In this document: positions 24,801 through 58,048 of the stretch, in pieces
Layout: the number at the start of each line of letters is the position of its first letter
How positions within the stretch are numbered: the stretch's first letter is position 1
Origin: Hydractinia symbiolongicarpus
Lineage: Eukaryota; Cnidaria; Hydrozoa; Anthoathecata; Hydractiniidae
Assembly: GCF_029227915.1 (NCBI RefSeq)
Contig: NC_079888.1
Span: forward strand, 18,020,001-18,084,000
Direction of reading: 5' to 3'
Length of the DNA: 64,000 nucleotides
Translations under genes and position numbers: made by a program
Notes under the pieces: generated by a model
Seen by the model: only the letters and a program-made list of their open reading frames with translations
Databases searched by the model: none
Told to the model about the DNA's origin: nothing

Positions 24801-27800
24801 GTTAAGATGTAAATATTATTGTAGGCATATCTTGCTGGCCTTTTTGTTCTCTTTGGGGTTGTTTGAATTTTAACATAATAGAAGTGCAAGGTTGCTTTTT
24901 TATGTGCTTGGATGGCTCCAAACTATTTCTGTGATGTTTCCAAGGCTTTCAATTTGACAGTGTTGCAACAATATGATTGTGTTATGCTTTCATGTTAATG
25001 GTATATGAAGCCAAGATGAGGTTTAGTTTCCCTGCTAGAATTTTTAACCCAAAGAAGAAACACGACAGCAGGAAGAGGGATTTGCCACATTTTCTGCGAA
25101 TTTTAAATGTTAACCATTCTGAAATTGAAATTTCAAATACAATTGATCAAGAGAGTTTCCATGGCAACAATCGTGCTTGCAAACTTGAAAATAAAAGGGA
25201 AAAATTTCGTCCTGGGGACCAGGATAAAGTTTCAGTTCCTAAAATTCAAAAGGATTTAGTCAAATATAACAGACTAGCAGAAGTACAGACTATACAACAG
25301 AATGACTATCCCTTTCAAATATCTCATTCTCAAACGGCTCTCAGCAATGTTCAAATACAAAACATGGCACATCGAAATAGAATGAAAAGAAGACCAGTGT
25401 CTTGTGTAAGTCTTTATGGCTTAGTGGCTTAGTGACTTTCAGATGCGACACCAACATTATGAGGAAGGTTTTGATGTATAGCCTTTAGAATGCAACACCA
25501 TTCTTGCCCAGATGATATTGCATGTGTTCTGTGTATAACATGTACACCGTGTTTATGTATATGGCATTGCAGTGATAAAGGAGGGTTTGACGTCCAACCT
25601 TCAGATTCGACACTAGCCTATTCCGAATCATTTTAATTTTCAATCTCTATAATAATAGTTCTCGTCTGTCTGTCTCTGTGCGCTCCCACCGCTAAGTTAA
25701 AAATGATGGGGCGAACCCATGGATTTTTCCATGGGCAACGACTAGTTATAAATATTTCAAGTAATTTTGATCTATCATGACATTTTTTTATTCATTGGAA
25801 AAATTTTGAATTTTTGAAACAGCCTTCCAATTATTGCGGCATTGCAACTGTGTATGTATTCAGTTTGTTTGTTTTTATTTATTCATTAGTTTTATTCATG
25901 GTATGTTTTTTTAGTCCGAACTTGGTTATGGAAAGATGAGTTCATACACCAAACTTGATAAACTTGGAGAGGTACGTAACTTACATTTTTTAACAGTTTT
26001 TATAACCATCTGAGCCTTAGCTTTAGTGAGTTTGAACAAGTACCGAAAAGGTACAAGAGAGAAGCATTTAATACTAAACGAGACAAGGCCTCAGTGTTTC
26101 AAAACTTATGTCTCCAGCTAACACATAACACATATTTTAGATTAGGTTATTTTTCTCATTAATTATTAAAGTAACACAAACCTTTGTTTGTTTCAGGGAA
26201 CCTATGCTACCGTTTTTCGTGGAAAAAGTCGTTTGACAGACACAGTTGTAGCTTTAAAAGAAATTCGTTTAGAACACGAAGAGGGCGCACCATGTACAGC
26301 TATAAGAGAAGGTATGTGTGTTTACTTTTTTCTGTGTGTTTAAATCGATTTTTTCTTAAGAAAATTTGGGGAAAATGACCATATTGACGTCAGCAATAAT
26401 TGGTACATTTTAAGATTTTTGGATCTAACAAAATAAATAATATTTTAAGTCCTGAGTCTGCTTTAAACATTAAATTAAAATTGCGTAAATCGAAGTATCC
26501 TAAATAATCATAATTCAACTTCATACTTCAACACCTGCCATCTTCTCACTGTATTTTGAGGGAATGCGAAGAGGTCTTCTAAGTTGTTCAACAATTTTGC
26601 ATCAACAATTTTTTGATATTAAAGATATAACTGATGATGTTGTTCTTTTCACATGCATTAAAAACTACAGTGCTTTTTCAAGATATTCTTCTTGACTTTA
26701 GAGCTGGCTTTAGGGGTAAGAGTTGTGCCAGTGTTTCCTTGAAAAAGGCTTCCAGTTCTGATTAACCAAGGCTTTTAACCGTAATGTTTGGAAAAAAAGA
26801 GGCATGCCGGTCTAGGCATTGCTTAACCTTTATCTTAAGCTGGTTTATTTTTATGTCTCGCTTTTGTGTCTCGTTTAGTATCGCTCTTGAAAGATTTAAA
26901 ACATGCAAATATAGTGACGTTACATGATATAATCCATACACCGAAATCACTAACGTTAGTTTTCGAATATGTGGTGAGTACATTCAAAATAAATAGCAGT
27001 TGTGATTCTCATTGGTTAATAGAGAATAACTCTTGTGTCTCATTGGTTAGTAGAAAATCTTTCCTGAATCTGATTGGTTACAGTTGGGTGCATCATACTA
27101 ACTCGAATTCTGTTTGATTTCGTTTCAGGAAAAGGATTTGAAATCATATATGGACGAATGTGGAGGGATTATCAGCTTAAGTAACGTCAAGGTAAAAATT
27201 AATTTCTCCATTTTGTTTATTTATTTATTTTTGAGATTTGCAGCAGTCATTTGCAGCAGTTTTTCACGGTTAAAGAAAAATCGACGTGCAGCCTAACATT
27301 GCTAAACATTTTTCTTACGACGTACCAATACATTTCGCTTTTGCAACAAAACAGTGATAGCTTTATTTTGACCGCTTTCATACATGCCACGTACATGCTA
27401 TGTCATCCTAACATGGCATAGAAAGGACACAGATGGGTTGAAAAATCGTTAAATTTGGTTGTCAAGCTGGGTCAAAAAAGTCCTCCCCATCGTAGCGTGA
27501 ACACACGTTGTTACATATAAGTGTGTAATATAAAAAGTTATTAACAGGGAATAGGTATAAAACAACAGAAACAACAAAACACCATTTAATTTCGTTGACG
27601 GAAAAAGTTTGGATTTCCGATGCGAAACTATTAACTGTCGGGTTATGTCGGTAATTTTTTGATTACTGATCAACTGCTTAGAAACTTTACTGTTAACGTT
27701 TGCTAGATCAAAGCGTCATGTTGATCAGGACTAAATTGCTTCTTTGTGACGCATACATATCAAATTTTGTCTGTCAGCATTGTACATTCAACATCTATCA

Positions 27801-30800
27801 GCCGACACCACCCTTTATTATTTTATGAAATGTTAACTTGTTTCTTCTTTTTAGATTTTCTTGTTTCAACTGTTACGCGGATTGGAATATTGCCATAAAA
27901 GAAAAATTCTGCACAGGTGGGAAGCGTTAAAGAAAAATATTTTTTAGACTAGTCGTTACGCGTGGAAAAATCCACGGGGTTGTCCGTCTTTAAATTACAC
28001 TTTATTTGATGTGTCCGTTTCACGACACTTGTCTTGCGGACAGACAGACAAAATACGGCTATCTGGAAATGTGAATTCACGTTCATATGCATGCAAATCT
28101 GTGCTTCTATTTAGCGTAAGTTTTCTTTTCGCCTGGATTGTACGTCCTCGAAAAAAATATAAACAAATTTGATTTTTTGTTCTTGATACTTGTTATTCCA
28201 AATCCCTCTTTATCAACGCAGGGCTTTTTTGAGGGAAGGGGGCGCATAAAGTTCCTGCGGGACATAAAGCACCTGCGAGATATAATCCGGAACTACTAAT
28301 GTCTAGGTGATAAAACTTGTTTTTAGAAAGTCCTAATGAAAACATATTCTAGGTAAATAAGAAAATTTTAAGGATACTGTAAAGATTCAGACACATATTC
28401 AGTAAATTCATTATTTCTCAAATGTTCTTAAAAAAATATTTATTGAATATAAAAGAAAATTAAATTGCCTATGAAATAATACAAATGTGATATTTAATTG
28501 TTTTCCATGTAGCCAAAACATACGGCTATTCTTCGTGGATGTATATTCACTGGATAGAAATAATTGATTTCATATAAAAAAATAATTTTAATGATGTCAT
28601 TATGATCATATTTGTATGACAAAAAAATTGATGTTCGTGTTAATAAATATGGCATGTTCTAGGTAAACAATATAACGACGTCATTTCGCTAAATTGATAT
28701 TTCTTTTAAATCTGGTATTTATTTTATCCCACTCCTTAGCAACGCCTGGTAACAAACACTACCTGGCAACAAACATACATGTAATAAATAAATTCATAAT
28801 CTATACAACACTCTTACATGCATGTTAGTACTTTACAAAAATTTACAAAAAATTACCCCCGTCCAAGAAATATGCAATACACCCCGCAAAGTATAAAATT
28901 TTCCTATTTTTTTTATCACAAGCCCTCTTGAAAGTTCTGGAAAATTTTTATGATTTTGGCACTCCATTACATGCCAAACGAATGTTGCGCTCGGTCAAAT
29001 AGGCTGTTGAAATTGGGGGTATAAAATATCCGTATTTCACGCCCCGTATTTTTGCAACGCCAACAAGTGGGGGCGTTTGCCAATAAGAGAACAATCTACA
29101 CATGGTTTTGAATCCAGTTTTTTTTTGCATGCAAAGTTTTGTTTTGCATTAATTTGTTTATTTTGTTGTTGTTTTTTTCGTAGGGATTTAAAGCCACAGA
29201 ATTTGCTTATAAACGAAAAAGGCGAATTGAAACTTGCGGACTTCGGGTTAGCGCGCGCAAAATCTGTTCCCACGAAGACGTATTCGAACGAAGTCGTTAC
29301 ATTGTGGTATCGTCCGCCTGATGTATTGTTAGGATCGACAGAATACAATGCTTCTATAGATATGTGGTGCGTTCATGTTTTATGTGTGTGAAAGCATATT
29401 TTTAACCTATCCCTCTAGTTCCTTTAGTGTGCAATGTGTACCAGTACTTTAGTACTGACCCAGACTCTAGATATTTCTGTATAGAACAGTGTTTTATTTT
29501 TATGCAGGGGCGTTGGATGTATTTTTTTCGAAATGGTGTCCGGTAGACCTATGTTTCCTGGCTCCACAGCAGAAAACGAATTAACTCTTATATTTAAAGT
29601 AAGTGTAAAGTTTAATCACGAATTTTATGCATACTAACCATGAGCGCTGGTTTATCGAGTTTATAACAACGCGAATTCGGTTTATCGAGTTTACAACAAC
29701 ACGAAATTGCTTTATCGAGTTTATAACAACGCGAATTTGGTTTATCGAAGTTTTGAGAGGCAGACATTACGATTTTAAAGGGTGTTACTGATTTAGAGTT
29801 TGGAGCAGGAAAATTTTCTTTCTTTTTTAGATGTTAGGAACACCGAACGAGCGCGTGTGGCCAGGGATTAGTCGCAACCAAGAATTTATAGCAGGTACAA
29901 TGTGGTAGAAACATTTCTTTACACTGATTCGCTTGATGTTAAGGTAGCGATGTCAATCTCTGCTGTAAAACTTGTAAACAGGTTGGGCGAAGCATAAAAA
30001 TTGTTGCCTTGTTTATTCCAAACATGATGGAAATGTTATAACGGTCAAGTACACTACGACGGAGATGACAGAGGAACAACCATTGTTGAGCATTTGTAGT
30101 GATTATTTAATTATTATGTTTTAGGAAATTATCCTAATTACAGGCAGGAAAAGTTGCATAATCATGTTCCAAGGTAATGTAACTGCGTTCTTCATTGTAC
30201 CTGCACGTAGTTAAAATCTGTTTATTTTCACTTTACACAGCTGAAAGTTGTTTGCATTAACAAATTATTAATTTTTAAGAAATATAATATATGATTGTTT
30301 TTGTAGGATCGAGTTAGAGGGTTTAGAATTGTTGCGGCGTTTTATCGATGTAAGTAAGACCATTATATAACACTTCTTACGTTCGACCCGGAAGAGCTTA
30401 TAAAACCCATGATAAACAATATCCAGCCGTGACGAACCAGTCTTCCCCACTCCTTTGATTGACTGTTTAAAAATGCTTATTTAGCAAAAAAAAAAAAAAA
30501 CCATCATCTAGAATATTGTGATAGGGCTCAATTTAGTCCGGTTTTTCTTGACCGTTATAAAATAGTATACTAAGCCGAACTGAACCTGGCATGATGGAAA
30601 CCTTTTTAGCCCGGCTCAAAGAAATAAGGCGTTTACGAGAGCTTTTATCAATAAAACTTTTTTTGTTTGCGTTTTGTTTTTACTTATTATTTTTTCGCCA
30701 TAGTATGTTCCAACGAAGCGTGTTCGAGCGTCTGAAGCAATGAAACATGCATATTTTAATTCGCTAGGACCTGATGTCTTTAAGTTAAATGATAGTAAGT

Positions 30801-31334
30801 ATGACCATGTTTTTGTTTTGATGTTTTTTTTGTCGTTTCGTATAACATGTTGAGGCCGCCTCTTAGAAAAGAAAGTGTCTATGTGTAATATGTTCTAGGA
30901 ATAGAAGGGAATTGTAGAGTTTTCTGTTTTTCTCGCATCGACTTTGTTTTCTTGCTAAAATTGCAGACTTGCTCTCTGTGGTTTAAGAAGAACACCGTAA
31001 TTTAAACAATGTGTATTTTTGATATTTCAACATGCTTGTTTATCGAGACAAGATATTATAACATGCTTGTTTATCTTGACAAGCGCGATTTATTAATAAT
31101 TTTTTTTTCGCTCTAGCCGATTCTATTTTTATCGCTACACAAATGCGTTTAACAAAAGATCCTGGATACAGGTCCGCTGCACGGCCAGGAAAATCGGGTA
31201 AGTAACACAGTGTTGTCATTCAAACTGAAAAAACTAACATAAGTAATTGCATACTGCGTTTGGTTGTTACATTTAGTTGACGATTGCGTGTTTTCCTTCT
31301 AGGACCTTCACGACGACTGAGTGTGTTGTTCTAA
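16409..31334 (+). CDS. CDK17: PCTAIRE-type cyclin-dependent kinase (CDK16/17/18 family)
   Basis: Sixteen exons join in phase to 483 residues: 16409-16571, 23440-23567, 23828-23962, 25915-25971, 26197-26311, 26879-26973, 27129-27191, 27855-27916, 29184-29366, 29508-29598, 29831-29894, 30125-30173, 30307-30349, 30704-30794, 31117-31197 and 31303-31334. PCTAIRE kinases are activated by cyclin Y at membranes and act in vesicle traffic, neurite growth and spermatogenesis. Visible are the glycine loop GEGTYATV (160-167), catalytic K182, the name-giving PCTAIRE helix at 193-199, HRD 272-274 and DFG 292-294. S307 stands where CDK2 has its T-loop threonine, as is usual in this family. The N-terminus [15 protein letters not shown] resembles vertebrate CDK17, and KRMSLPANL and RRVSLSELGYG match conserved N-terminal blocks; S141 corresponds to the PKA site known in CDK16. 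The protein ends RRLSVLF. The invertebrate gene probably predates the 16/17/18 split. Confidence 0.95.
18750..18803 (+). repeat. (CAA)n(TAA)n microsatellite
   Basis: About seven aac units followed by about ten aat units without interruption. Confidence 0.9.
19277..19327. repeat. Perfect 23-bp inverted repeat with 5-nt loop
   Basis: ATAAAGTAATTGTGATTTGT... at 19277-19299 is exactly complementary to 19305-19327, with loop GTCGT. It could fold as RNA or mark a MITE-derived hairpin. Confidence 0.85.
24257..24321 (+). CDS. Candidate alternative terminal exon of the PCTAIRE kinase
   Basis: A strong acceptor (tgtttctttccag) opens a short frame encoding [20 protein letters not shown] followed by TAA. 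It must be entered in phase 1. The donor of exon 1 (16571) has that phase, whereas the donor of exon 3 does not. Use would give a short protein of about 75 residues without a kinase domain. No family match is recognised; it could equally be a cryptic site. Confidence 0.25.
24992..25405 (+). CDS. Candidate alternative first exon of the PCTAIRE kinase
   Basis: An open frame runs from ATGs at 24992, 24998 or 25016 to a consensus donor (gtaagt) after 25405. It ends in phase 0, exactly the phase needed to join the exon at 25915. An in-frame TGA at 24974 blocks use as an internal exon, so it would be a first exon with its own promoter. The 130-138 residues are basic and polar and end MKRRPVSC. Joined to [11 protein letters not shown] this mimics the normal junction RRVSL-SELGYG and so keeps an RRxxS-type site. 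ATG 25016 has the best context (A at -3). The N-terminal sequence itself matches no domain I know. Confidence 0.55.
25640..25750. repeat. Short dispersed repeat end in kinase intron
   Basis: The stretch runs from a CGTCTGTCTGTCT motif to an inverted CCCATGGATTTTTCCATGGG followed by CAACGACTAG. A related end (CTAGTCGTTACGCGTGGAAA) lies in opposite orientation at about 27949, so this is a dispersed family. Confidence 0.45.
27945..28060. repeat. Second copy of the CTAGTCGTT repeat end
   Basis: CTAGTCGTTACGCGTGGAAAAATCCACGGGG is the reverse-complement counterpart of the end at about 25710-25743. A GGACAGACAGACA motif follows at about 28037, paralleling the CTGTCTGTCT motif of the other copy. Confidence 0.4.
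29649..29748 (+). repeat. 30-bp tandem repeat, about 3.3 copies
   Basis: ggtttatcgagtttataaca units begin at 29649, 29679, 29709 and 29739. It lies in a kinase intron. Confidence 0.85.
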
Positions 31335-32775
31335 CACAGTAACTTGTAAAATACTCCGTAATATATCGCACAGCTGTTGACATCCAGTGGATAGTCAACG
31401 CACATGATCTGATGTCCTCTCTGCTGATAAAAATGTCTCGATATAGTTTTTTACTTGTGGTTGTGGAACGTGTGTAGTTTTTATACCGCGAGATTAAAAT
31501 CTCGTATTTTACTCGATGGCCTCTGTCGTATTTTACTCGATAGCTTGTTCATAGAAGACATGCAACCGTTCCGTTTGCGATTTAGTGAACTTCGACAAAA
31601 TTTCGCGTATGACCATGTTTGGGTGAAGAAAGCTCGAACGATGATCAAGAAGTCACGTGGGATTCGGTATATGGGCTATGCGTAATCATTTCAACGCAGA
31701 TTTTCATTCAAAAATTATGACCATTCACAATGTTTTTGGTGCGGCAGGCCTTACGTTGACCTATGAATTGGCTATCAGTAAAAATGACGTCACTGGTGTA
31801 CATTACTCCGTGACAGCGGATTAATGAAGAATTAATTTCAACCAATGAAATTTATTACGCACTTAGTGCCTAGTCTCTTTTGCTTCTTTCTGAAGCCCAG
31901 TGTTTTACAAGCACTTCTAAATTTTTATTTTTTTTATGAATACAGGTGAAATAGTTGTCATTTTAATATGGTTAAATACTCTTAGTGTGTCGGTACCCAT
32001 GATAAGGCACCGTTTACACGAGGTGTGTAGCAGAATGTTTTGTTCTTAGGATGCAGTATATTTCGTTGAGCTAGTTCGTACCGTAAGCTGGTTCAATGAA
32101 TCCTTTGTTTCAATAAGCCTCAAAATACCTCCTTCTGTTAAGTTACTGGCTTACATTAAAATATTTTCAATTTTTAAATCAATGATGGAGTGTTTCTGTG
32201 GCTCTCCGTAGCTTTTTTAAATATTTTGTATATTCTCGAGTATATACGCATTTCTTTCGCCAAGTTTTAGTTGTAATATTGTTTGCACTGTAATATCCAT
32301 TCAAATTTTTTCAATCCGACAGAAACGTTCACTCGTTCCACCATCTAGTTTCTAGTGGTTGAAAATTTGCTGATCTAAACAAAAAATTGATTATCTTATC
32401 CCTAATAGCAATTTCGTTCAGATAAGATACAACAGTCGAGTTGAGCTGGAGAAAGACACAGATTTTTAAATGACGGTAAACGAAAATTTTTTTGAAGTTA
32501 AATTGGGCTTTAGGCCATAACAACTTTAAATTGGACTTAGATCGGAGTACTTTTAAAATTTCAAACAATTTTCTTTCCACGTTTTAGCTCTAATTAAATT
32601 GCTCTCTCTCTCGATTTTCTTTTGTAAATATCACTTTTTTTATTTGTTGTAATTTGTATTTTGATTTTTACTAAATTATATACACCATCTAACAATATGT
32701 TCTTCTTCCATGTCCAACCCAACTAAACGTCGTTATAAAAGAACTTTAAAATATACATGGAAAGATTCAAGATGC

Positions 32776-33496
32776 CCTGGGGACGAGGTTGTGAAGATAG
32801 CAGCCTTTGTTTACTTTGTAAATGTTAACTTGCGTAAGTTAGACATTTTATTCAGTTATCGAAACATAGCTGTTTTACAATCCGGAAATTGTAATATAAA
32901 ATTTATAAAAGGACTCGGAGAAAACGGACACACTTCGTTTGTTCAAAACTGCCAACTGGCTTCTTCTTCAAAAAAACACGAACAAATTTACATAACAATA
33001 CAGAAGAAGAGCTAGCCAATCACATTAATAATAAAAACAATACAAAACAATGTATACAACATCAACCAATCAAAATAAGTTTTCAACTTTTACAGCTGTC
33101 ATACAAATTTAAAGTGCAGGGCAAATCCTCCGTGTGGTGACGTACAAACAAGATAATTTGGCTTCAAACAAGATGAACTGACTAAATACCTAAGGTGATA
33201 TCCTCTGCTAAAAAATAGCAAAAAGCTAAAATTTGGCTGAATCAGCACATTTTAAAATCTAACAAGCCCATATTTCAACACGCAAACGTCTCAGCGACAA
33301 ATCGTAAGATACAAAACCATATTGTTTTTTCTATTTTTTAAAATTTGCTTCTTGTTCTCTTTCAAACAGTATTATTTTTTATGATAATATGAAAAGGTGA
33401 TATCAGTGTGTGTCAACTTTAAGTCAACTTTTCCGCCACATTGTGGGCTGTATTTCTACAAATAACTTTGAGATGCACATTAACCTCGTCCCCAGG
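32776..33496. mobile_element. Possible MITE with CCTGGGGACGAGGTT ends
   Basis: CCTGGGGACGAGGTT at 32776-32790 is exactly inverted at 33482-33496. No target duplication is evident, and the interior has no transposase frame. Termini of this sequence are, as I recall, common in cnidarian genomes. Confidence 0.4.
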
Positions 33497-34257
33497 ACTA
33501 TTAACTTCTCAACGGCGGGCTTTTGTCGAGCTTTCTAACTTTTCATGAATACTATTTAGTAGTTTCAATAGAAAAGAAACAGTCGATATAAAATAGCGAT
33601 AGCTTGAAAGAGAATTGCAGATCTTGAGTTGGTTTTTTTTTTCATCAGAAAATCAATACCTGAGCTGTTCTTAAAACCATTAATTTGGGTCTCAAGCTGT
33701 TCTCATTTTTTGGCAAAATCTGAGGCTCATGTTCTTGTAAATTAAAAAGTGTTATTTTTATCTTTATTAAAGCTCTATTTCGTACCACACGTAGTGTAAA
33801 TAAAGTGAATTTTTGTTGTTCTGTTCTTCAAAACACCCCTACGAACCCCTACTTTTAGAATGACAGTCGTTTTTAAAATTGGCTACAATTTGTAACCCTG
33901 GCTTACGAAGTTCCCCTCCCCCAGTTGCATTATTTTTTTTATTATTATTATGTTTTTTAACTACTATTTTTAGTTGGGTAGTTTAAAAAAGCCGCGTGTA
34001 AATCATTTTGAATTTTAGAATTTTAGAACAAGGCTTAGGTGGTAGTAACCTATTTAAAAAATTTAAAATTCAAAAAACAATTCACATAATTAAATACAAG
34101 GAGTTATTAACTTTCACTAAAATAAACAGTTCCTCTTTATAGTTCCAAGTGCTACCCGCTTGTAAAATTATGCAGAAAGAAATGACGTAATTATTAAAGA
34201 AAAACGCTAATAGCTAACAAAGATGGCGCATAACATAAATTTTTATGACCGATCCTT

Positions 34258-34382
34258 AAGGGGGATTTTCACGAAGCGAATTGTATCTGAGCATGCGCAG
34301 TTTTGTTTGTTTTGATTTTGCATCGAACTGCGCATGCTCAGATACAATTCGCCGCTCAATTCGCTTCGTGAAAATCCCCCTT
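34258..34382. mobile_element. Foldback (palindromic) element
   Basis: The outer arms AAGGGGGATTTTCACGAAGC (34258) and its complement at the right end, and the inner arms at 34278-34302 and 34326-34350 (core TATCTGAGCATGCGCAG), pair almost along the whole 125 bases. The right arm has a 7-nt insertion and the loop is about 23 nt. Confidence 0.8.
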
Positions 34383-34673
34383 TACAGTACTGCACTGCGC
34401 GAACTTAACTTTCGACAGAATTTTCTATTTTTCTTAAATTTTTTAGACATATTTTGAAAATCATGCAGCTATGATACGGTGTGCGGTTTCAACATCGTGT
34501 TATGCATCAGAGGATAGTACCCAAGAATCTATTAAAATATAAAAACCTATGGTTTGGAAAATGAACAAAACAATTTCGCACAGCTTTTCAACTTAGTTAA
34601 TCCAAAGTTCATTCAAGAACAGAAACTGGTAAAAAATCACGAAGTTGTAAAAATTTGGAACTTGTAAAGCTTC

Positions 34674-35064
34674 GTTCTCACCTGGCTCTAAAGAGCACTA
34701 AAGAGAGATAGCAATTGGCAATAAAGAGCACTGGAAAATGAGCGCCTGTTTTAAAGTGATTCCCACTAAAGAGAAAAATACCTAATATTTTGAGCATGAA
34801 ACGTACTCTATTGTCATTTGGAAAACATGTTCTGTACAAAATATTTCTGCACGAATGTCGGCACCTTTGATCTCAGAAGAAAACAATGAGCACTAGAATC
34901 TTAGTGCTGTTATCAAAAAATTTTGATAACAGCACTAAGCCTTAGTGCTCGAAAAACGGCACTAACGAGCGACAATGAGCACCAAGAAGCGTTGAAACTG
35001 ATTCTCACTTACGAAAAAAACACGAGATATCGTTCGTTAGTGGTCTTTATTGCCAGGTGAGAAC
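34674..35064. mobile_element. MITE with GTTCTCACCTGGC ends and central palindrome
   Basis: GTTCTCACCTGGC at 34674 is inverted at 35052-35064, and similarity continues inward (TAAAGAGCACTAA against TAAAGACCACTAA). Near the centre lies a perfect 19-bp palindrome (arms 34900-34918 and 34921-34939) built on CTTAGTGCTGTTATC. There is no coding capacity. Confidence 0.7.
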
Positions 35065-35908
35065 CAAATTGTCCGACTGGTGCCACAAATGGACGGGTGT
35101 GGTGGCGTATCAATTTCGTTCCCAGTTTATTTTTCTTTTGAAAGCGACATGAGAAGAGAATGCGGCAGTTAAAGGAGACAAAAGCATTGGTAACAAAGTT
35201 GATCGAAGTTGATTGACTGCACGTCTCCAAGCGATAGAAGCAATCAGACTAAATGAACTTTAAGGAAGTTCGGAAAAGTTAAACTAAACCACATGGTCGG
35301 TTACCGGCAAAACATACAAAAAATAGCCACTAACAATTTCATCCCGATAAAGTCGGGTTAATGTTCTTTTACGTAAAATTTTACATGATGTTCTTAACAC
35401 GAGGGTGTTTTGATAAAACATACAAAAAAATATCAAGTCACCTCCTAGAGGTCTAAGTGAATATTAGCGCAACAAGACAATATTTTTAATTTCTCACTGT
35501 AAAAGCAGAAATGGCATTTTTGACTTCATGATATAGACTTTAAAAACGCAGTTGTATTTTAAAAAAAATTGGAAATCTAATTAAGCGCAGAAAACTCAAA
35601 TGACGCAAAAACTCAGTGTAAAGGTACAGCAACGATTAGACGTATAAACACATTTCAATTTCATATAGACAATAAATAAACATTTCATAACATATACCTC
35701 TGCATGAAAAATATAAAAACGAAACTGCACAGACCAAATAAAAACACAAAAATTGAGAATCACAGTAGAACGTTACATTGCATCGTGTAACCAAGAAACG
35801 AACTAAAAAAAATTGCTTTGTACAAGGCTGAGTACCGCTATTATGTTTTGTCTTGTCTGAAAATTTATATATTACAAAATGTACACACACATATCTTTGA
35901 ATCTATCA

Positions 35909-57199
<21,291 letters not shown>

Positions 57200-58048
57200 T
57201 TTTTACCACAGAAATGATAAAAACAATTTCATGCCCATTTATTTACTGCACGCCATTCTTCTACTTCGAAACAGCGAACCAGCTGATCGTACTTATACCA
57301 TCACGTGGTACAATACAGTTCGTTTCTATTGGCCTAAAAAATACATAAATAAAGCCCATGGACGGCCGTACGAAACATTACTTTAATTTGTCGCCCTGTT
57401 AAGTTTTTGTAATCAAACAAACCATGCAATGTCACTTTAAATTAAGTTTGCACTGATCTCCAGACTAAAGTTATAGGAACAAAAACTTTAAAATAAAGCA
57501 AAAGATAATAAAATGATAACTTTTTTAAAAAAATTAGCAAATATAAATACCTGAAGCAAGTATTTATAAATTAATAATTATTTTAAAAAGGGTTTTAGGG
57601 TCCTAGAATATTTATTTCACTGGTCCATTAAATATATTTTCCGCAGGAACGAAAAATTGCACTGACGAAAAAACTCTTCTGACTACAGAACCAAGAAGTA
57701 AAGTAACTGGGACTGCTATACTTGCTTGTTGTGACAAAACTTTTGACTTTTTGTCAAATAATATTTTAAATCTTCTTTATCAAATTTTTGGAGCAAATTA
57801 TATTCAGAGAATTGTGATTAATGGGTTACCTAGCTAGCTAGTTAAAGGGTTTAGAGAATGAAATCGAAAGTGATTTTTTTTTTTAATTTTCCAAGTGTTG
57901 AACTTTTAGAAAAGGGTAATTGCAAATTATTGAAAGAAGATTAAAGTTGTTTTGAAAATGGTATGGTATAGTTGTCTGTACAGCAACTCTATGGGTGACT
58001 GAATTACTTTTAATTCTGTTAGGAGAATGAGGAGTATATAACTGAAAA
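57200..58048. promoter_or_regulatory. Head-to-head intergenic region, KDM5 / death-domain gene
   Basis: About 850 bases separate the ATG of KDM5 (minus strand) from the ATG of the plus-strand gene, so both promoters must lie here if the first exons are right. No clear TATA box or CpG island is seen, and 5' UTR exons are unknown. Confidence 0.4.

Larger units (their letters stand above)
31335..35908. other. Convergent intergenic region between kinase and KDM5 3' ends
   Basis: This holds the 3' UTRs of two converging genes plus three small inverted-repeat elements, listed separately at 32776, 34258 and 34674. A 101-residue open frame at 32710-33015 overlaps one of these repeats and shows no family signature. 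No other gene is seen. Confidence 0.45.

Noticed and set aside
31455-31685. 76-codon frame after the kinase stop
   Set aside because: Lies in the probable 3' UTR, no recognisable domain.
32710-33015. 101-codon frame
   Set aside because: Overlaps the CCTGGGGACGAGGTT repeat end; composition shows no protein-like conservation.
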